Made by a program: the position numbers and the translations under genes
Notes under the pieces: generated by a model
What the model saw: only the letters and a program-made list of their open reading frames with translations
Database searches by the model: none
Told to the model about the DNA's origin: nothing
Shown: in pieces, positions 6,323-14,092 of the stretch
Position numbering within the stretch: the stretch's first letter is position 1
Layout: each line of letters starts with the position of its first letter
Source of the DNA: RBG-16-66-20 sp035499575
Lineage (GTDB): Bacteria; Pseudomonadota; Gammaproteobacteria; Burkholderiales; SG8-39
Assembly: GCA_035499575.1 (NCBI GenBank)
Contig: DATJYN010000050.1
Span: 1 to 22,073 of the forward strand
Reading direction: 5' to 3'
DNA: 22,073 bases

Positions 6323-6877
6323 CTAAGCCTGGGACTTCGCCTTGGCCGCGAAGACGGCGGCGATGCTGATGCGGTGCTGGTCGCCGTCTAAAGGCTCGAT
6401 CGCATCGCCGGCGCCGATGTCCCCCTCGCGCAGCACGGCCAGGTAAAAGCCCGAGCGTCCGCTGCGCATGAAGCGCTTGACCATGGCGGCGCTTCCGAAG
6501 CGGATCCCGAGCTTGAAGCACGGCATCCTGGGTTGCGTGACGATGAATTCCGCCGTGCCGGCGCGGAACCGGTCGCCGATGTGGACCCGGTCTTCCAGCA
6601 GGCCTTCCGTGGTCAGGTTCTCGCCGAACGCACCCCAGGGCAGCTCCATATTAGGAAGCTCCTCGCGCCACCAGGCGTAGTGCTCCGAAGGATAGGCATA
6701 GACCGCCTTGTCGACGCCGCCGTGCACCGTGAGATCCGACTGATGGTCGCCTTCGATGCCCAGTTTCGCCACCCGGACGCGGCCCGCCACCGGCGCCTTG
6801 AAAATGGAGGTCGGGATGGTTTCCCCGTTCCACTCGACTTTGCGCGGGCCGCCCACGCTCACTGAAACAAGCTTCAC
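6323..6877 (-). CDS. MOSC-domain protein, YiiM-like
   Basis: This 184-residue MOSC protein resembles E. coli YiiM: IEGDHQ (41-46), VHGGVDKAVYAYPSEHY (51-67), GAFGENLTTEGL (82-93), and TQPRMPCFKL (114-123) with the conserved cysteine C120. MOSC domains bind molybdenum cofactor or carry sulfur for it. YiiM reduces N-hydroxylated base analogues in E. coli. E. coli YiiM is about 40 residues longer, so this copy lacks the C-terminal helical extension. The start is GTG 6877 (MKLVSVSVGG). It is the only sensible start after the rid stop at 6889, and no strong Shine-Dalgarno sequence is seen, so translation is probably coupled. Its presence in an operon headed by a molybdenum hydroxylase subunit gives a shared cofactor theme (inference). 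Confidence 0.88.
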   Translation of the reverse strand: MKLVSVSVGGPRKVEWNGETIPTSIFKAPVAGRVRVAKLGIEGDHQSDLTVHGGVDKAVYAYPSEHYAWWREELPNMELPWGAFGENLTTEGLLEDRVHIGDRFRAGTAEFIVTQPRMPCFKLGIRFGSAAMVKRFMRSGRSGFYLAVLREGDIGAGDAIEPLDGDQHRISIAAVFAAKAKSQA

Positions 6878-6888
6878 GATGTACCCGA

Positions 6889-7290
6889 CTATTTCCGCGC
6901 CACGTCGGATTCGGCGAGGCAGTCCGCCTCGATCTCCACGAGCCACTCCCGGTTGACCAATCCCTTGACCTCCACGAAAGTGGATGCCGGCTTGACGCCC
7001 GAAAACATCTCGCCGTGCGCGCGCGCCGCTTCCTCCCAGCGCGACATGTCGGTCAGCATGACTCGGGTACGAATGACGCTGTCGAGACCGAGGCCCGCGC
7101 TGGTGATCGCCTGCGCGATGATTTCCAGACAACGTTTCGTCTGGCCGTACATGTCGCCGGGGGAGGCCACGCCTCCATCCGGCGCCACCGGGGCAGTGCC
7201 CGCAACCGCAACAAAGGGCCCAACCCGCACCGCCCTGGAAAAGCCGATTTTCGGCTCGAACGGTGATCCCGACGATATGAGTTTGCGCAT
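6889..7290 (-). CDS. RidA/YER057c/UK114 family protein lacking the deaminase arginine
   Basis: This 133-residue Rid protein has the family fold markers VGPFVAVAGTAP (23-34), the QTKRCLEIIAQAI helix and a C-terminal FVEVKGLVNREWLVEIEADC. In RidA proper an arginine in PARSCVEV is needed to hydrolyse reactive 2-aminoacrylate imines. Here the same place reads PASTFVEV, with Ser103. It is thus likely one of the Rid subfamilies without classic imine deaminase activity, role unknown. ATG 7290 is preceded by an AGGGA-like sequence. The gene sits 34 nt after the DUF3291 stop, the widest gap in the operon, and 11 nt before the MOSC gene. Confidence 0.88.
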   Translation of the reverse strand: MRKLISSGSPFEPKIGFSRAVRVGPFVAVAGTAPVAPDGGVASPGDMYGQTKRCLEIIAQAITSAGLGLDSVIRTRVMLTDMSRWEEAARAHGEMFSGVKPASTFVEVKGLVNREWLVEIEADCLAESDVARK

Positions 7291-7324
7291 GGATGGAAGG
7301 TCCCTAGATACGCGAGAGGTCGAT

Positions 7325-7825
7325 CTATGTCGCGGGGCACTCGTCGCCGAACGCGACGGGCGAGGCCTGCGGCGCATCGGGCGGCGGGAAGGACTGGCGG
7401 AAGGTGAAAGCCTCGGCGCCCGGGCCCTTGCGGCGCAGGAGTTCGAGCCGGGCCTTCGCTTCTTCCACAGACGGCCGGCGGCCTTTCGGCACCCACCAGA
7501 GCACCAGGAAGGCTTCGTCCATTTTCTCGAACCATTCGCGGCGCCGGCGCATGATTTCGACGTGCGCCGAGTGGTAGACGTAGGCGCGCAGCGACTCGAC
7601 GTCCTTCCACACCGACATGTTGACCGCCATGTTTTCGTTCTCCGGGTACGGGCGGATCGCGGTGGCATTCCCCTCGTCCGTCTGCAACCGCCAGACGAAA
7701 CCCGGCGTGCGCTCGGCCAGCGCATTGATGCGGTCGAGGTTGGCGACGAATTCGGCCATAAGCGGCCCGTCGATCGGCCCCCTGATGATGCCGATATTGA
7801 GTTGGGCCAGTTCGTAGGCTGACAT
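7325..7825 (-). CDS. DUF3291-family protein
   Basis: A 166-residue soluble protein of the DUF3291 type, recognised by LAQLNIGIIRGPIDGPLMAEFV near the start, NLDRINALAERTPGFVWRLQ, the central MAVNMSVWKDVESLRAYVYHS and the late WWVPKGRRPSVEEAKARLELL. The fold is probably a dimeric ferredoxin-like alpha/beta barrel related to antibiotic-biosynthesis monooxygenase/EthD proteins (inference), which often handle small aromatic compounds. No biochemical role is established. ATG 7825 directly abuts the TAA of the VWA gene (TAAATG), so translation is coupled. The family assignment is from memory of its signature strings. Confidence 0.83.
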   Translation of the reverse strand: MSAYELAQLNIGIIRGPIDGPLMAEFVANLDRINALAERTPGFVWRLQTDEGNATAIRPYPENENMAVNMSVWKDVESLRAYVYHSAHVEIMRRRREWFEKMDEAFLVLWWVPKGRRPSVEEAKARLELLRRKGPGAEAFTFRQSFPPPDAPQASPVAFGDECPAT

Positions 7826-8869
7826 TTAGAGGATCCGGTTGAACCAAAGCAAGGACAGCAGGCCCGAGACTACCGCGAACAACGCGGCCACGCCCGCAAA
7901 GAGCGCGGCGATTTCGGTTTCCTTCTTCTCCAGGCTCAGGCGCGAATTGAGGGTCTGGTAGACCTTCTTCAGGTCGGTAGCGGTGCCGGCATAGAAGTAT
8001 TCGCCGCGCGTCATCTGCGCGACGGTCTTGAGCGTCTCTTCGTCCAGGCGCACGCGGAAGGACCAGCCTTCGAAGCCGATGATCTCGCCGTTGAGAGTGC
8101 CGAAACCGACGGTGTAGACGCGCACGCCGCGGTCGGCGGCGAGCTTGGCGACTTCGATCGGGTCGGGCCCGGTGGTGCGTTGGCCGTCGGAGAGCAGGAT
8201 CACCACCGCGTTGTTGTAGGAACCGGGCTCGACCGGTTTGAAATCCTTCTTCGCTTCGCCCTTCCTGGCCTCGATCGGCAGGTTGCGCTGCGTGTCGCGA
8301 CCGAAGAGCGCCGTGCTGACGTCAAAGCCCGCGTCGGGAAAGATGGTCGCCAGCGACACGATCAGGCCGCTGCCGGTGGCAGTGGCCCGCTGCAGCTGGA
8401 TGCGGTCGATCGCCGCGATCACGGCTTCCCGGTCATCGGTCGGCGGCTGCACCAGCGTCGCCGTGGAAGCGAAAGTGACGACGCCGATCTTGGTCTTGGG
8501 CGCGGCATCGCCCACAAACTGCTTGGCGGCGGTCTGCATCGCCACCAGCCGGCTCGGTTCGACATCCTTGGCACGCATGCTGCCGGAGGAATCCAGCGCG
8601 AGGATGATAGTCTGCTTCTGCGTCGGCAGCGTGACAGTCGCTGTCGGCCGCGCCATCGCGATGATCATGGCCGCGAGCGCGACGAGCATCAGCGCCGGCG
8701 GGATGTGGCGCCGGATGCGCGAGCCCGGGCCCATGGCCTCCTTCACCATGCCGAGGTTGGCGTAGCGTACCGAGGCCTTGCGCTTGCGCATCAGCAGCCA
8801 GACGTAGGTCGCCACCAGCATCGGCAGCACAGCCAGCAGTACGAGCGCCCCGGGCCAGAGGAAGTTCAC
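7826..8869 (-). CDS. VWA-domain membrane protein, BatA-like
   Basis: The 347-residue protein has two N-terminal membrane segments (about 3-27 and 57-73), a von Willebrand A domain and a C-terminal membrane segment (about 320-343). The MIDAS motif is complete: D93-S95-S97 in DSSGSM, T132 (VVTF) and D228 (LLSDGQ). A VWA domain between these anchors is the BatA layout that typically partners MoxR ATPases; the metal site would bind a client acidic residue. The start is GTG 8869 (VNFLWPGAL), overlapping the DUF58 TGA by 4 nt (GTGA). Further upstream codons of the frame only overlap DUF58. In CO dehydrogenase operons a VWA protein (CoxE) works with the MoxR-type CoxD in active-site assembly; this protein could do a comparable job for the CoxL-like subunit (inference). 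Confidence 0.92.
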   Translation of the reverse strand: MNFLWPGALVLLAVLPMLVATYVWLLMRKRKASVRYANLGMVKEAMGPGSRIRRHIPPALMLVALAAMIIAMARPTATVTLPTQKQTIILALDSSGSMRAKDVEPSRLVAMQTAAKQFVGDAAPKTKIGVVTFASTATLVQPPTDDREAVIAAIDRIQLQRATATGSGLIVSLATIFPDAGFDVSTALFGRDTQRNLPIEARKGEAKKDFKPVEPGSYNNAVVILLSDGQRTTGPDPIEVAKLAADRGVRVYTVGFGTLNGEIIGFEGWSFRVRLDEETLKTVAQMTRGEYFYAGTATDLKKVYQTLNSRLSLEKKETEIAALFAGVAALFAVVSGLLSLLWFNRIL

Positions 8870-9810
8870 GCGACTTTCTCGATATGTTTGCGAAGCGCCC
8901 CGCCGCCCACCAGGCGGCTGCGACGCTTGCGCAGGTCTGCGAATCGCATGACCGCATCCACCAGGTTGCCGTCGGTGGCGAGCTCGAGGCAATCGACGCC
9001 GGCGCGCGCCAGCGCCGCACGCAGCTCCCGCTCGCGGCGCTCTGCGACGGAAGCGAAGCGCCTGCGGAAGCCCTTGTCATGCGTATCCACGAACAGTTGC
9101 TCGCCTGTTTCCGAATCCTGCATCAGCAGCATGCCCATGTCGGGCAGTTCGCGCTCGAGGGGATCGTAGAGCCGCACCGCCACTACCTCGTGGCGCTGCG
9201 ACAGGTGCGCGAGCGGCTCTGCCCAGCCCGGCGCGCTGATGAAGTCCGAGACGATGAAGACCAGGGACCGCCGCGGTACCACCTGGTAGGCGGTTCGCAG
9301 GAAGGCGCGCAGGTCGGTGCCGCCGGAGCGCTGCAGCTCGGGCCGCTGCAGCAGCCGGTGCATCACCGAGAGCACGTGGCGGCGGCCGCCGCGCGCCGGG
9401 ATCACGGTGTCCACCTTGTCGCCGTAGAACACCGCGCCGATGCGATTGCCCTGCCGCGTCAGCAGCCGCGCGAGAACCGCGATGAACTCCGTGGACAGCG
9501 AGCGCTTCTTGACGCCGGAGCCGAAATCGATCGAGGGGCTGAGATCCAGCAGGAACCAGGCGGTGACCTCGCGATCCTCGTGGTACTCGCGCACGTAGGG
9601 CGTCTGCAGGCGTGCGGTGACGTTCCAGTCGATGTGGCGCACGTCGTCGTGGTACTGGTATTCGCGCAGGTCCGCGAGGTCGATGCCGTTGCCGCGGAAC
9701 AGCGTGCGGTAGTCGCCGTGCAGCATGCCGTCCAGGCGGCGGATCACCGTCCACTCGAGACGGCGCAGGATCTTTTCGGGACTGCCGGATTCAGGTTGCG
9801 ACGTGGACAT
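8866..9810 (-). CDS. DUF58-domain protein
   Basis: This 314-residue protein carries the DUF58 signature YQYHDDVRHIDWNVTAR (51-67) followed by a VWA-like DLSPS (89-93). It has no membrane segment, so it is cytosolic or bound to the membrane through the VWA partner. DUF58 genes almost always sit between moxR and VWA genes, exactly as here. They are thought to form a chaperone-like complex with the MoxR ATPase, though no activity is proven. ATG 9810 lies inside the moxR 3' end (20-nt overlap), and its TGA overlaps the GTG start of the VWA gene, so three genes are translationally chained. Confidence 0.93.
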   Translation of the reverse strand: MSTSQPESGSPEKILRRLEWTVIRRLDGMLHGDYRTLFRGNGIDLADLREYQYHDDVRHIDWNVTARLQTPYVREYHEDREVTAWFLLDLSPSIDFGSGVKKRSLSTEFIAVLARLLTRQGNRIGAVFYGDKVDTVIPARGGRRHVLSVMHRLLQRPELQRSGGTDLRAFLRTAYQVVPRRSLVFIVSDFISAPGWAEPLAHLSQRHEVVAVRLYDPLERELPDMGMLLMQDSETGEQLFVDTHDKGFRRRFASVAERRERELRAALARAGVDCLELATDGNLVDAVMRFADLRKRRSRLVGGGALRKHIEKVA

Positions 9811-10759
9811 GCGTCTCCAGCGGCTTCTCGGGCGCCGGGATCTTGCGCAGGAAGCGGTGGATCAGCTCGTCGGCGGTGATCGCCTCGGCGAGCGCTTCGT
9901 AGGTCAGCACCAGCCGGTGCCGGAACACGTCCGGCACCAGGTCGATCACGTCCTGCGGCAGCACATAAGTGCGGCCGCGCAGTTGCGCGAGCGCCCTCGA
10001 GCCTTCGATCAGGTGGATCGGCCCGCGCGGGCTGACGCCGAAGGAAAGGAAATTCGCCAGGTCCGGCAGGCCGTGCGCCGCCGGGTCGCGCGTGGCGGCG
10101 GCAAGCTTCACGGCGAACTTGATGAGCGAAGGATCCACGTACACACTGCGGCAGGCGCGCTGCGCCGCGGCCAGTTCCTCGGTGCTGGAGACCGCGGCGA
10201 TCGCATTCTCCGCTCCCGTCACGCGCTCCACGATGACGTATTCCTCGTCCTGGCTGGGATAGCCGACCAGAACCTTCATCATGAAGCGGTCGACCTGCGC
10301 CTCGGGCAGCGGATAAGTGCCCTCGGTTTCGATCGGGTTCTGCGTCGCCATCACCAGGAAAGGCTCGGGCACCTTGTGCGTCTCGCCGGCGATGGTCACC
10401 TGGCGCTCCTGCATCACCTCCAGCAGCGCGCTCTGCACCTTGGCGGGCGCGCGGTTGATTTCGTCGGCTAGCAGCAGGTTGGTGAATACCGGGCCGAGCG
10501 AGGTCGAGAACTCGCCCGTCTTCTGGCTGTAGATGCGCGTGCCGACGAGGTCCGCCGGCACCAGGTCGGGCGTGAACTGGATGCGCCGGAAGCTGCCGCG
10601 AATGGTGCGTGCCAGGGTCTTCACGGTCAGCGTCTTGGCGAGGCCGGGCACGCCCTCGACCAGCAGGTGCCCCTGCGCCAGCATCGCCACCATCACCCGC
10701 TCGAGGAAATGGTCCTGGCCGACGACGATTTTCTTCACTTCGTAGAGGATATTTTCCAT
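9791..10759 (-). CDS. MoxR-family AAA+ ATPase
   Basis: A 322-residue AAA+ protein of the MoxR group, with Walker A GVPGLAKT (36-43), Walker B LLLADEINRAP (95-105), sensor-1 ATQNPIETEGTYPLPEAQ and the conserved FMMKVLVGYP segment. MoxR ATPases act as chaperones that insert cofactors or remodel protein complexes with VWA partners. I chose ATG 10759 over an in-frame GTG at 10765 because a GGGAAG ribosome-binding sequence ends five bases before the ATG and overlaps the GTG. The gene lies 13 nt after the protease stop. DUF58 and VWA genes follow in overlapping frames. It may mature the CoxL-like subunit as CoxD does for CO dehydrogenase (inference); a general envelope role is the alternative. Confidence 0.94.
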   Translation of the reverse strand: MENILYEVKKIVVGQDHFLERVMVAMLAQGHLLVEGVPGLAKTLTVKTLARTIRGSFRRIQFTPDLVPADLVGTRIYSQKTGEFSTSLGPVFTNLLLADEINRAPAKVQSALLEVMQERQVTIAGETHKVPEPFLVMATQNPIETEGTYPLPEAQVDRFMMKVLVGYPSQDEEYVIVERVTGAENAIAAVSSTEELAAAQRACRSVYVDPSLIKFAVKLAAATRDPAAHGLPDLANFLSFGVSPRGPIHLIEGSRALAQLRGRTYVLPQDVIDLVPDVFRHRLVLTYEALAEAITADELIHRFLRKIPAPEKPLETHVHVAT

Positions 10760-10772
10760 GAGCACTTCCCGG

Positions 10773-11675
10773 TTAGAACGGCGGCACGCCGACCGCGGCG
10801 GCGGCGTTCTCGATGGGGACGGCGAATCCGACGCCGATGAACACGCGCTGCTCGGTCGGGTTGAGGATGCCGGTGACGATGCCGACCACCTCCCCCGAGG
10901 CGTTCAGCAGCGGGCCGCCCGAATTGCCGGGATTCACGGCGGCATCGAACTGGATCAGGTTGGTCAGCAGGCGCTTGCCTTCGGGAGAGCGGTACTCGCG
11001 CTTCAGGCCGGAGACGACGCCCGAGGACACCGAAGGGCCGATGCCGAACGGAAAGCCGACCGCGGTGACGAAGTCGCCGGGCGCGAGGCCGCTGGTGGAC
11101 TGCAGCGTCGCCGCCTGCAGGTCGTCTGGGATGGCGCTTGCCTGCAGCACCGCAAGGTCGTCCTCGGGGCGCGTGCCGATCACCGTGGCGTCCGCCTCCA
11201 TGCCGTCGGAGAAAGTAATCCCGATGCGCTTCGCGCCCGCGACCACGTGGATATTGGTGAGGATCACGCCCTTGTCGAGGATCACTACGCCGGTGCCGAT
11301 GCCGGCCGGCACTTCGCCGCCCTGCCCGCCCTCGATCCGGGCGTCCCTGGGCGCATCGACGAAGGCGCGCACGCGCACGACCGAACCGCGCACGGCCTCG
11401 TAGGCCTTGGCGGAATGCGACGGCACCGGCACGCTATCGAGCGACTTGGCCACCGCGGCGTCGATGTCTTCCTGCGTGTATTCCGTCGCGGTAGGGGCGA
11501 GGAGGCTGCGCGCGATCACAAACGCGAGCGCCGCCAAGCCCGGCAACACGGCCAGCAGCGCCACGCGGTACCGGCGCAGCCAAAGGCGCCGGCGGTGTTT
11601 TGCTTTCTTCTTTTCCGGGATTTTCTCGACGACCGCCTTCGGCCGCGAGCTGCTGTAGAGGGAAATCCGCTTCAC
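10773..11675 (-). CDS. Membrane-anchored trypsin-like serine protease without PDZ domain
   Basis: This 300-residue protein has a basic N-terminus (KKKAKHRRR), one membrane segment (about 38-59) and a DegP/HtrA-type chymotrypsin fold. The triad is complete: H143 in TNIHVV, D173 in DDLAVL, S252 in GNSGGP. The chain ends soon after the protease domain (VPIENAAAAVGVPPF), so the PDZ domains of DegP/DegS are missing. The topology places the protease in the periplasm. The start is GTG 11675, overlapping the CoxL-like TGA by 4 nt (GTGA); upstream codons of the frame lie within that gene. Its position between a molybdenum hydroxylase subunit and a MoxR set is unusual and suggests protein quality control for the operon products (inference). 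Confidence 0.9.
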   Translation of the reverse strand: MKRISLYSSSRPKAVVEKIPEKKKAKHRRRLWLRRYRVALLAVLPGLAALAFVIARSLLAPTATEYTQEDIDAAVAKSLDSVPVPSHSAKAYEAVRGSVVRVRAFVDAPRDARIEGGQGGEVPAGIGTGVVILDKGVILTNIHVVAGAKRIGITFSDGMEADATVIGTRPEDDLAVLQASAIPDDLQAATLQSTSGLAPGDFVTAVGFPFGIGPSVSSGVVSGLKREYRSPEGKRLLTNLIQFDAAVNPGNSGGPLLNASGEVVGIVTGILNPTEQRVFIGVGFAVPIENAAAAVGVPPF

Positions 11676-14020
11676 GCGGGCTCCCCGATCGCCAGCGCTC
11701 CCGGCCTGCCCGACCTGGCCGCCTGGATGGCTTCCCACACGCGCTGCTGGTTGGCGGGCATGTCGAAGCGCTCGACGCCCGCCAGTCTGAGGGCATCCAT
11801 AACGGCGTTCATCAGGCAGGGCATGGAACCGGTCACGCCGCCCTCGCCAACGCCCTTCGCGCCGAGTGGATTGGTCGCCGTCGGCACGGCGTGATCGATG
11901 ACCCGCAGCCCGCCGACCAGGCCCGCGCGCGGCATGGCGTAGTCCATGAAGCTGCCGGTGAGGAGCTGGCCCGAGGAATCGTAAACCGTCTGCTCGGCGA
12001 AGATGTGGCCCGCGCCCTGCGTCACGCCGCCCTGCATCTGTCCCTCGACGACCTGGTGGTTGATGATGTTGCCGACGTCGTCGCAGGCGACGTAGGAAAC
12101 GATATCGGTCTCGCCGGTTTCGGGATCGATCTCGACTTCGGCGATATGGCAGCCATTGGGAAAGGTGCCGGGCACTTTCGGGCGGTCCCTGAAGTCGAGA
12201 TCGAGTTTGCCCTTGAATTTTTTCGCGAGGGTTTCGATCTGCACGCTCCGGTCCGTGCCCTTGATCCTGTAGCTGCCCGAGACGAACTCGATATCCCCCT
12301 GCGCGCTCTCCAGTTCTTCGGCCGCGAGCGCGATGCCGTTCTTCACGATCTCCTGGGAGGCGAAGAACATCGCGCTGCCCAGGCCGTGCAGCGTGCGCGA
12401 GCCGCCGGTCGGATTCGCCGTCAGGTCGAAATCGGCTTCAGCGGTGCGCAGGCGTATCCGATCCATCGGGATACCGAGCACGCCCGAAACGATCTGCGCG
12501 AAGGTGGTTTCGTGGCTTTGTCCATGGTTGTGCGAAGCCGTGCGCAGCGTGACGCTGCCGTCGTCCTCCCAAGTGACGTGCGCCTGGTCGTAGGGCGCGA
12601 AGCCGCCGGGTGCAGTCATCTCGATGTAGGTGGCGATGCCGCGGCCGCGGAGTTTTCCTTTTTCTTTCGCCTTCCTTTGCCTATCCGGAAATCCTTTCCA
12701 GTCCGCCGCAGAAAGCGCCTTGTCCATGACCCCTTCGAAATCGCCGCTGTCGTATTCGAAGCCGCCGACGAGCTTGTAGGGCATCTTGGCCTTCGGGATC
12801 ATGTTGCGGCGGCGGAACTCCGCGGGGTCGAGGCCCAGTTCGCGCGCCGCCTGGTCCGCCAGGCGCTCCAGCGCGTAGGACGCGACCGGGCGGCCTGCGC
12901 CGCGATACGCGGCAGTCGGGATCGTGTTGGTGAGCACCAGCCGCCCGCGCACATGCACCGCCTGCACGTCGTAGACGCCGCAGTTCACGTTCAGCAGGCC
13001 GATGGTATTGACGACCGCGCCCGTGAACGCGACGTAGGCGCCGAGGTTGGAGAGGTAGTCGAAGCGCATGCCGAGGATGCGGCCTTCCGCGCTCAACGCC
13101 ATCTCGCCCGTGTGCACGATGTCGCGCGCCTGCTCGTCGCCGAGGAACACTTCCGAGCGCGTGCCGATCCATTTCACGGGGCGGCCGAGCTTCTTCGCCG
13201 CATAAAGCAGCGCGCCATATTCCGGGTAGGCGTTGAAACGCACGCCGAAGCCGCCGCCGACTTCCTCGGCGACCACGCGCACCTTGTCCGGCGCGACGCC
13301 GAGGACGGCCGAGAGCTGCCCGCGCATCGGCCCGACGCCCTGCGTGGTGCCATGCAGGTAGTACCTGTCCTGCGCGGGATCGTAGGAGCCCATGGCGGCA
13401 CGCGGTTCCATGGGATTGCCGACCACCCGGGTGTGGTAGGCGCGCAGCTTGACGACCCTGGCCGCCTTGGCGAAGGCGGCTTTCGTCGCCGCGGCGTCTC
13501 CGCCTTCGAAATCGAGCACCAGGTTGCCGGGCGCGCCCCCGTGCAACCGAGGAGCGCCCTGGGCGAGCGCCTCCTCTGCCGTCGTCACCGACGGCAGTTC
13601 CTCGTACTCGACCAGGACCGCTTCGGCGGCGTCCTGCGCCTGCGCCGCCGTCTCGGCGACGATCAGGGCGACGGGTTCGCCCACATGCCGCACCACTTCG
13701 TGCGCGAGCGAAGGCCGCAAGGCCGGCCGCTGCTCGGAGCCGTCGGACCACTTGAACGGCGCGGCCGCCGGAATCGGCTTCAGGCCCGCCGCCGCAAGCT
13801 CCTCGCCCGTGATCACGGCGATCACGCCGGGAATCGCGAGCGCGGCGGACGCGTCGATCGACACGATCTTCGCGTGCGGCCGATCCGACCTCAGGAAATG
13901 TCCGCTCGCCTGGCCGGGCAGAGTCCAATCGGAGACATAGCGCCCCCGTCCCTTGAGCATGCGCTCGTCTTCGAGCCTGCCCTTGTAGTTTCCCTGCGTG
14001 CCGCCAAAGGAAGTGGTCAT
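11672..14020 (-). CDS. Molybdenum hydroxylase large subunit, form-II CoxL/xanthine dehydrogenase family
   Basis: The 782-residue protein is a full-length molybdopterin-binding large subunit. Seen are VGGGFGVRF, the active-site loop AYRGAGR (371-377) and the C-terminal GAKGVGEGG with the likely catalytic glutamate E726. The loop AYRGAGR defines form-II (putative) CoxL proteins; true CO dehydrogenase has AYxCSFR with a Cu-binding Cys. CO oxidation is therefore unlikely, and hydroxylation of an aldehyde, aromatic or N-heterocycle is more plausible. Such enzymes need a 2Fe-2S subunit and an FAD subunit, but neither is present in the window. ATG 14020 has no Shine-Dalgarno sequence; a TACAAT box 9 nt upstream suggests a leaderless message. 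It heads the nine-gene operon. A short AT-rich, Lys-rich patch lies at about 12640-12700. Confidence 0.93.
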   Translation of the reverse strand: MTTSFGGTQGNYKGRLEDERMLKGRGRYVSDWTLPGQASGHFLRSDRPHAKIVSIDASAALAIPGVIAVITGEELAAAGLKPIPAAAPFKWSDGSEQRPALRPSLAHEVVRHVGEPVALIVAETAAQAQDAAEAVLVEYEELPSVTTAEEALAQGAPRLHGGAPGNLVLDFEGGDAAATKAAFAKAARVVKLRAYHTRVVGNPMEPRAAMGSYDPAQDRYYLHGTTQGVGPMRGQLSAVLGVAPDKVRVVAEEVGGGFGVRFNAYPEYGALLYAAKKLGRPVKWIGTRSEVFLGDEQARDIVHTGEMALSAEGRILGMRFDYLSNLGAYVAFTGAVVNTIGLLNVNCGVYDVQAVHVRGRLVLTNTIPTAAYRGAGRPVASYALERLADQAARELGLDPAEFRRRNMIPKAKMPYKLVGGFEYDSGDFEGVMDKALSAADWKGFPDRQRKAKEKGKLRGRGIATYIEMTAPGGFAPYDQAHVTWEDDGSVTLRTASHNHGQSHETTFAQIVSGVLGIPMDRIRLRTAEADFDLTANPTGGSRTLHGLGSAMFFASQEIVKNGIALAAEELESAQGDIEFVSGSYRIKGTDRSVQIETLAKKFKGKLDLDFRDRPKVPGTFPNGCHIAEVEIDPETGETDIVSYVACDDVGNIINHQVVEGQMQGGVTQGAGHIFAEQTVYDSSGQLLTGSFMDYAMPRAGLVGGLRVIDHAVPTATNPLGAKGVGEGGVTGSMPCLMNAVMDALRLAGVERFDMPANQQRVWEAIQAARSGRPGALAIGEPA

Positions 14021-14029
14021 CGGAAAGCC

Positions 14030-14035
14030 ATTGTA
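14030..14035 (-). promoter_or_regulatory. TACAAT -10 box of the nine-gene operon, likely leaderless
   Basis: On the minus strand TACAAT is followed by 9 nt and then ATG 14020. Only 20 nt separate the start codon from the uspA terminator, so this is the only -10-like site that fits after it. The -35 region would fall inside the terminator stem and holds no TTGACA-like hexamer. Confidence 0.45.
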
Positions 14036-14040
14036 GAAAC

Positions 14041-14067
14041 AAAAAAGCCCGCTCGCGCGGGCTTTTT
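14041..14067 (-). terminator. Intrinsic terminator of the uspA-like gene (bidirectional form)
   Basis: A 6-bp GC stem (GCCCGC 14047-14052 with GCGGGC 14057-14062, loop TCGC) is flanked by A6 on one side and T5 on the other, so on the minus strand the hairpin is followed directly by six U. It lies 26 nt after the uspA-like stop and 20 nt before the CoxL-like start codon. Confidence 0.85.
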
Positions 14068-14092
14068 CACAGGCCGGAATCCAGCCCCGACC

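Noticed and set aside
12844..12912. True CO dehydrogenase large subunit (form I CoxL).
   Set aside because: The active-site loop reads AYRGAGR, without the Cu-binding cysteine of AYxCSFR, so only a form-II assignment is justified.
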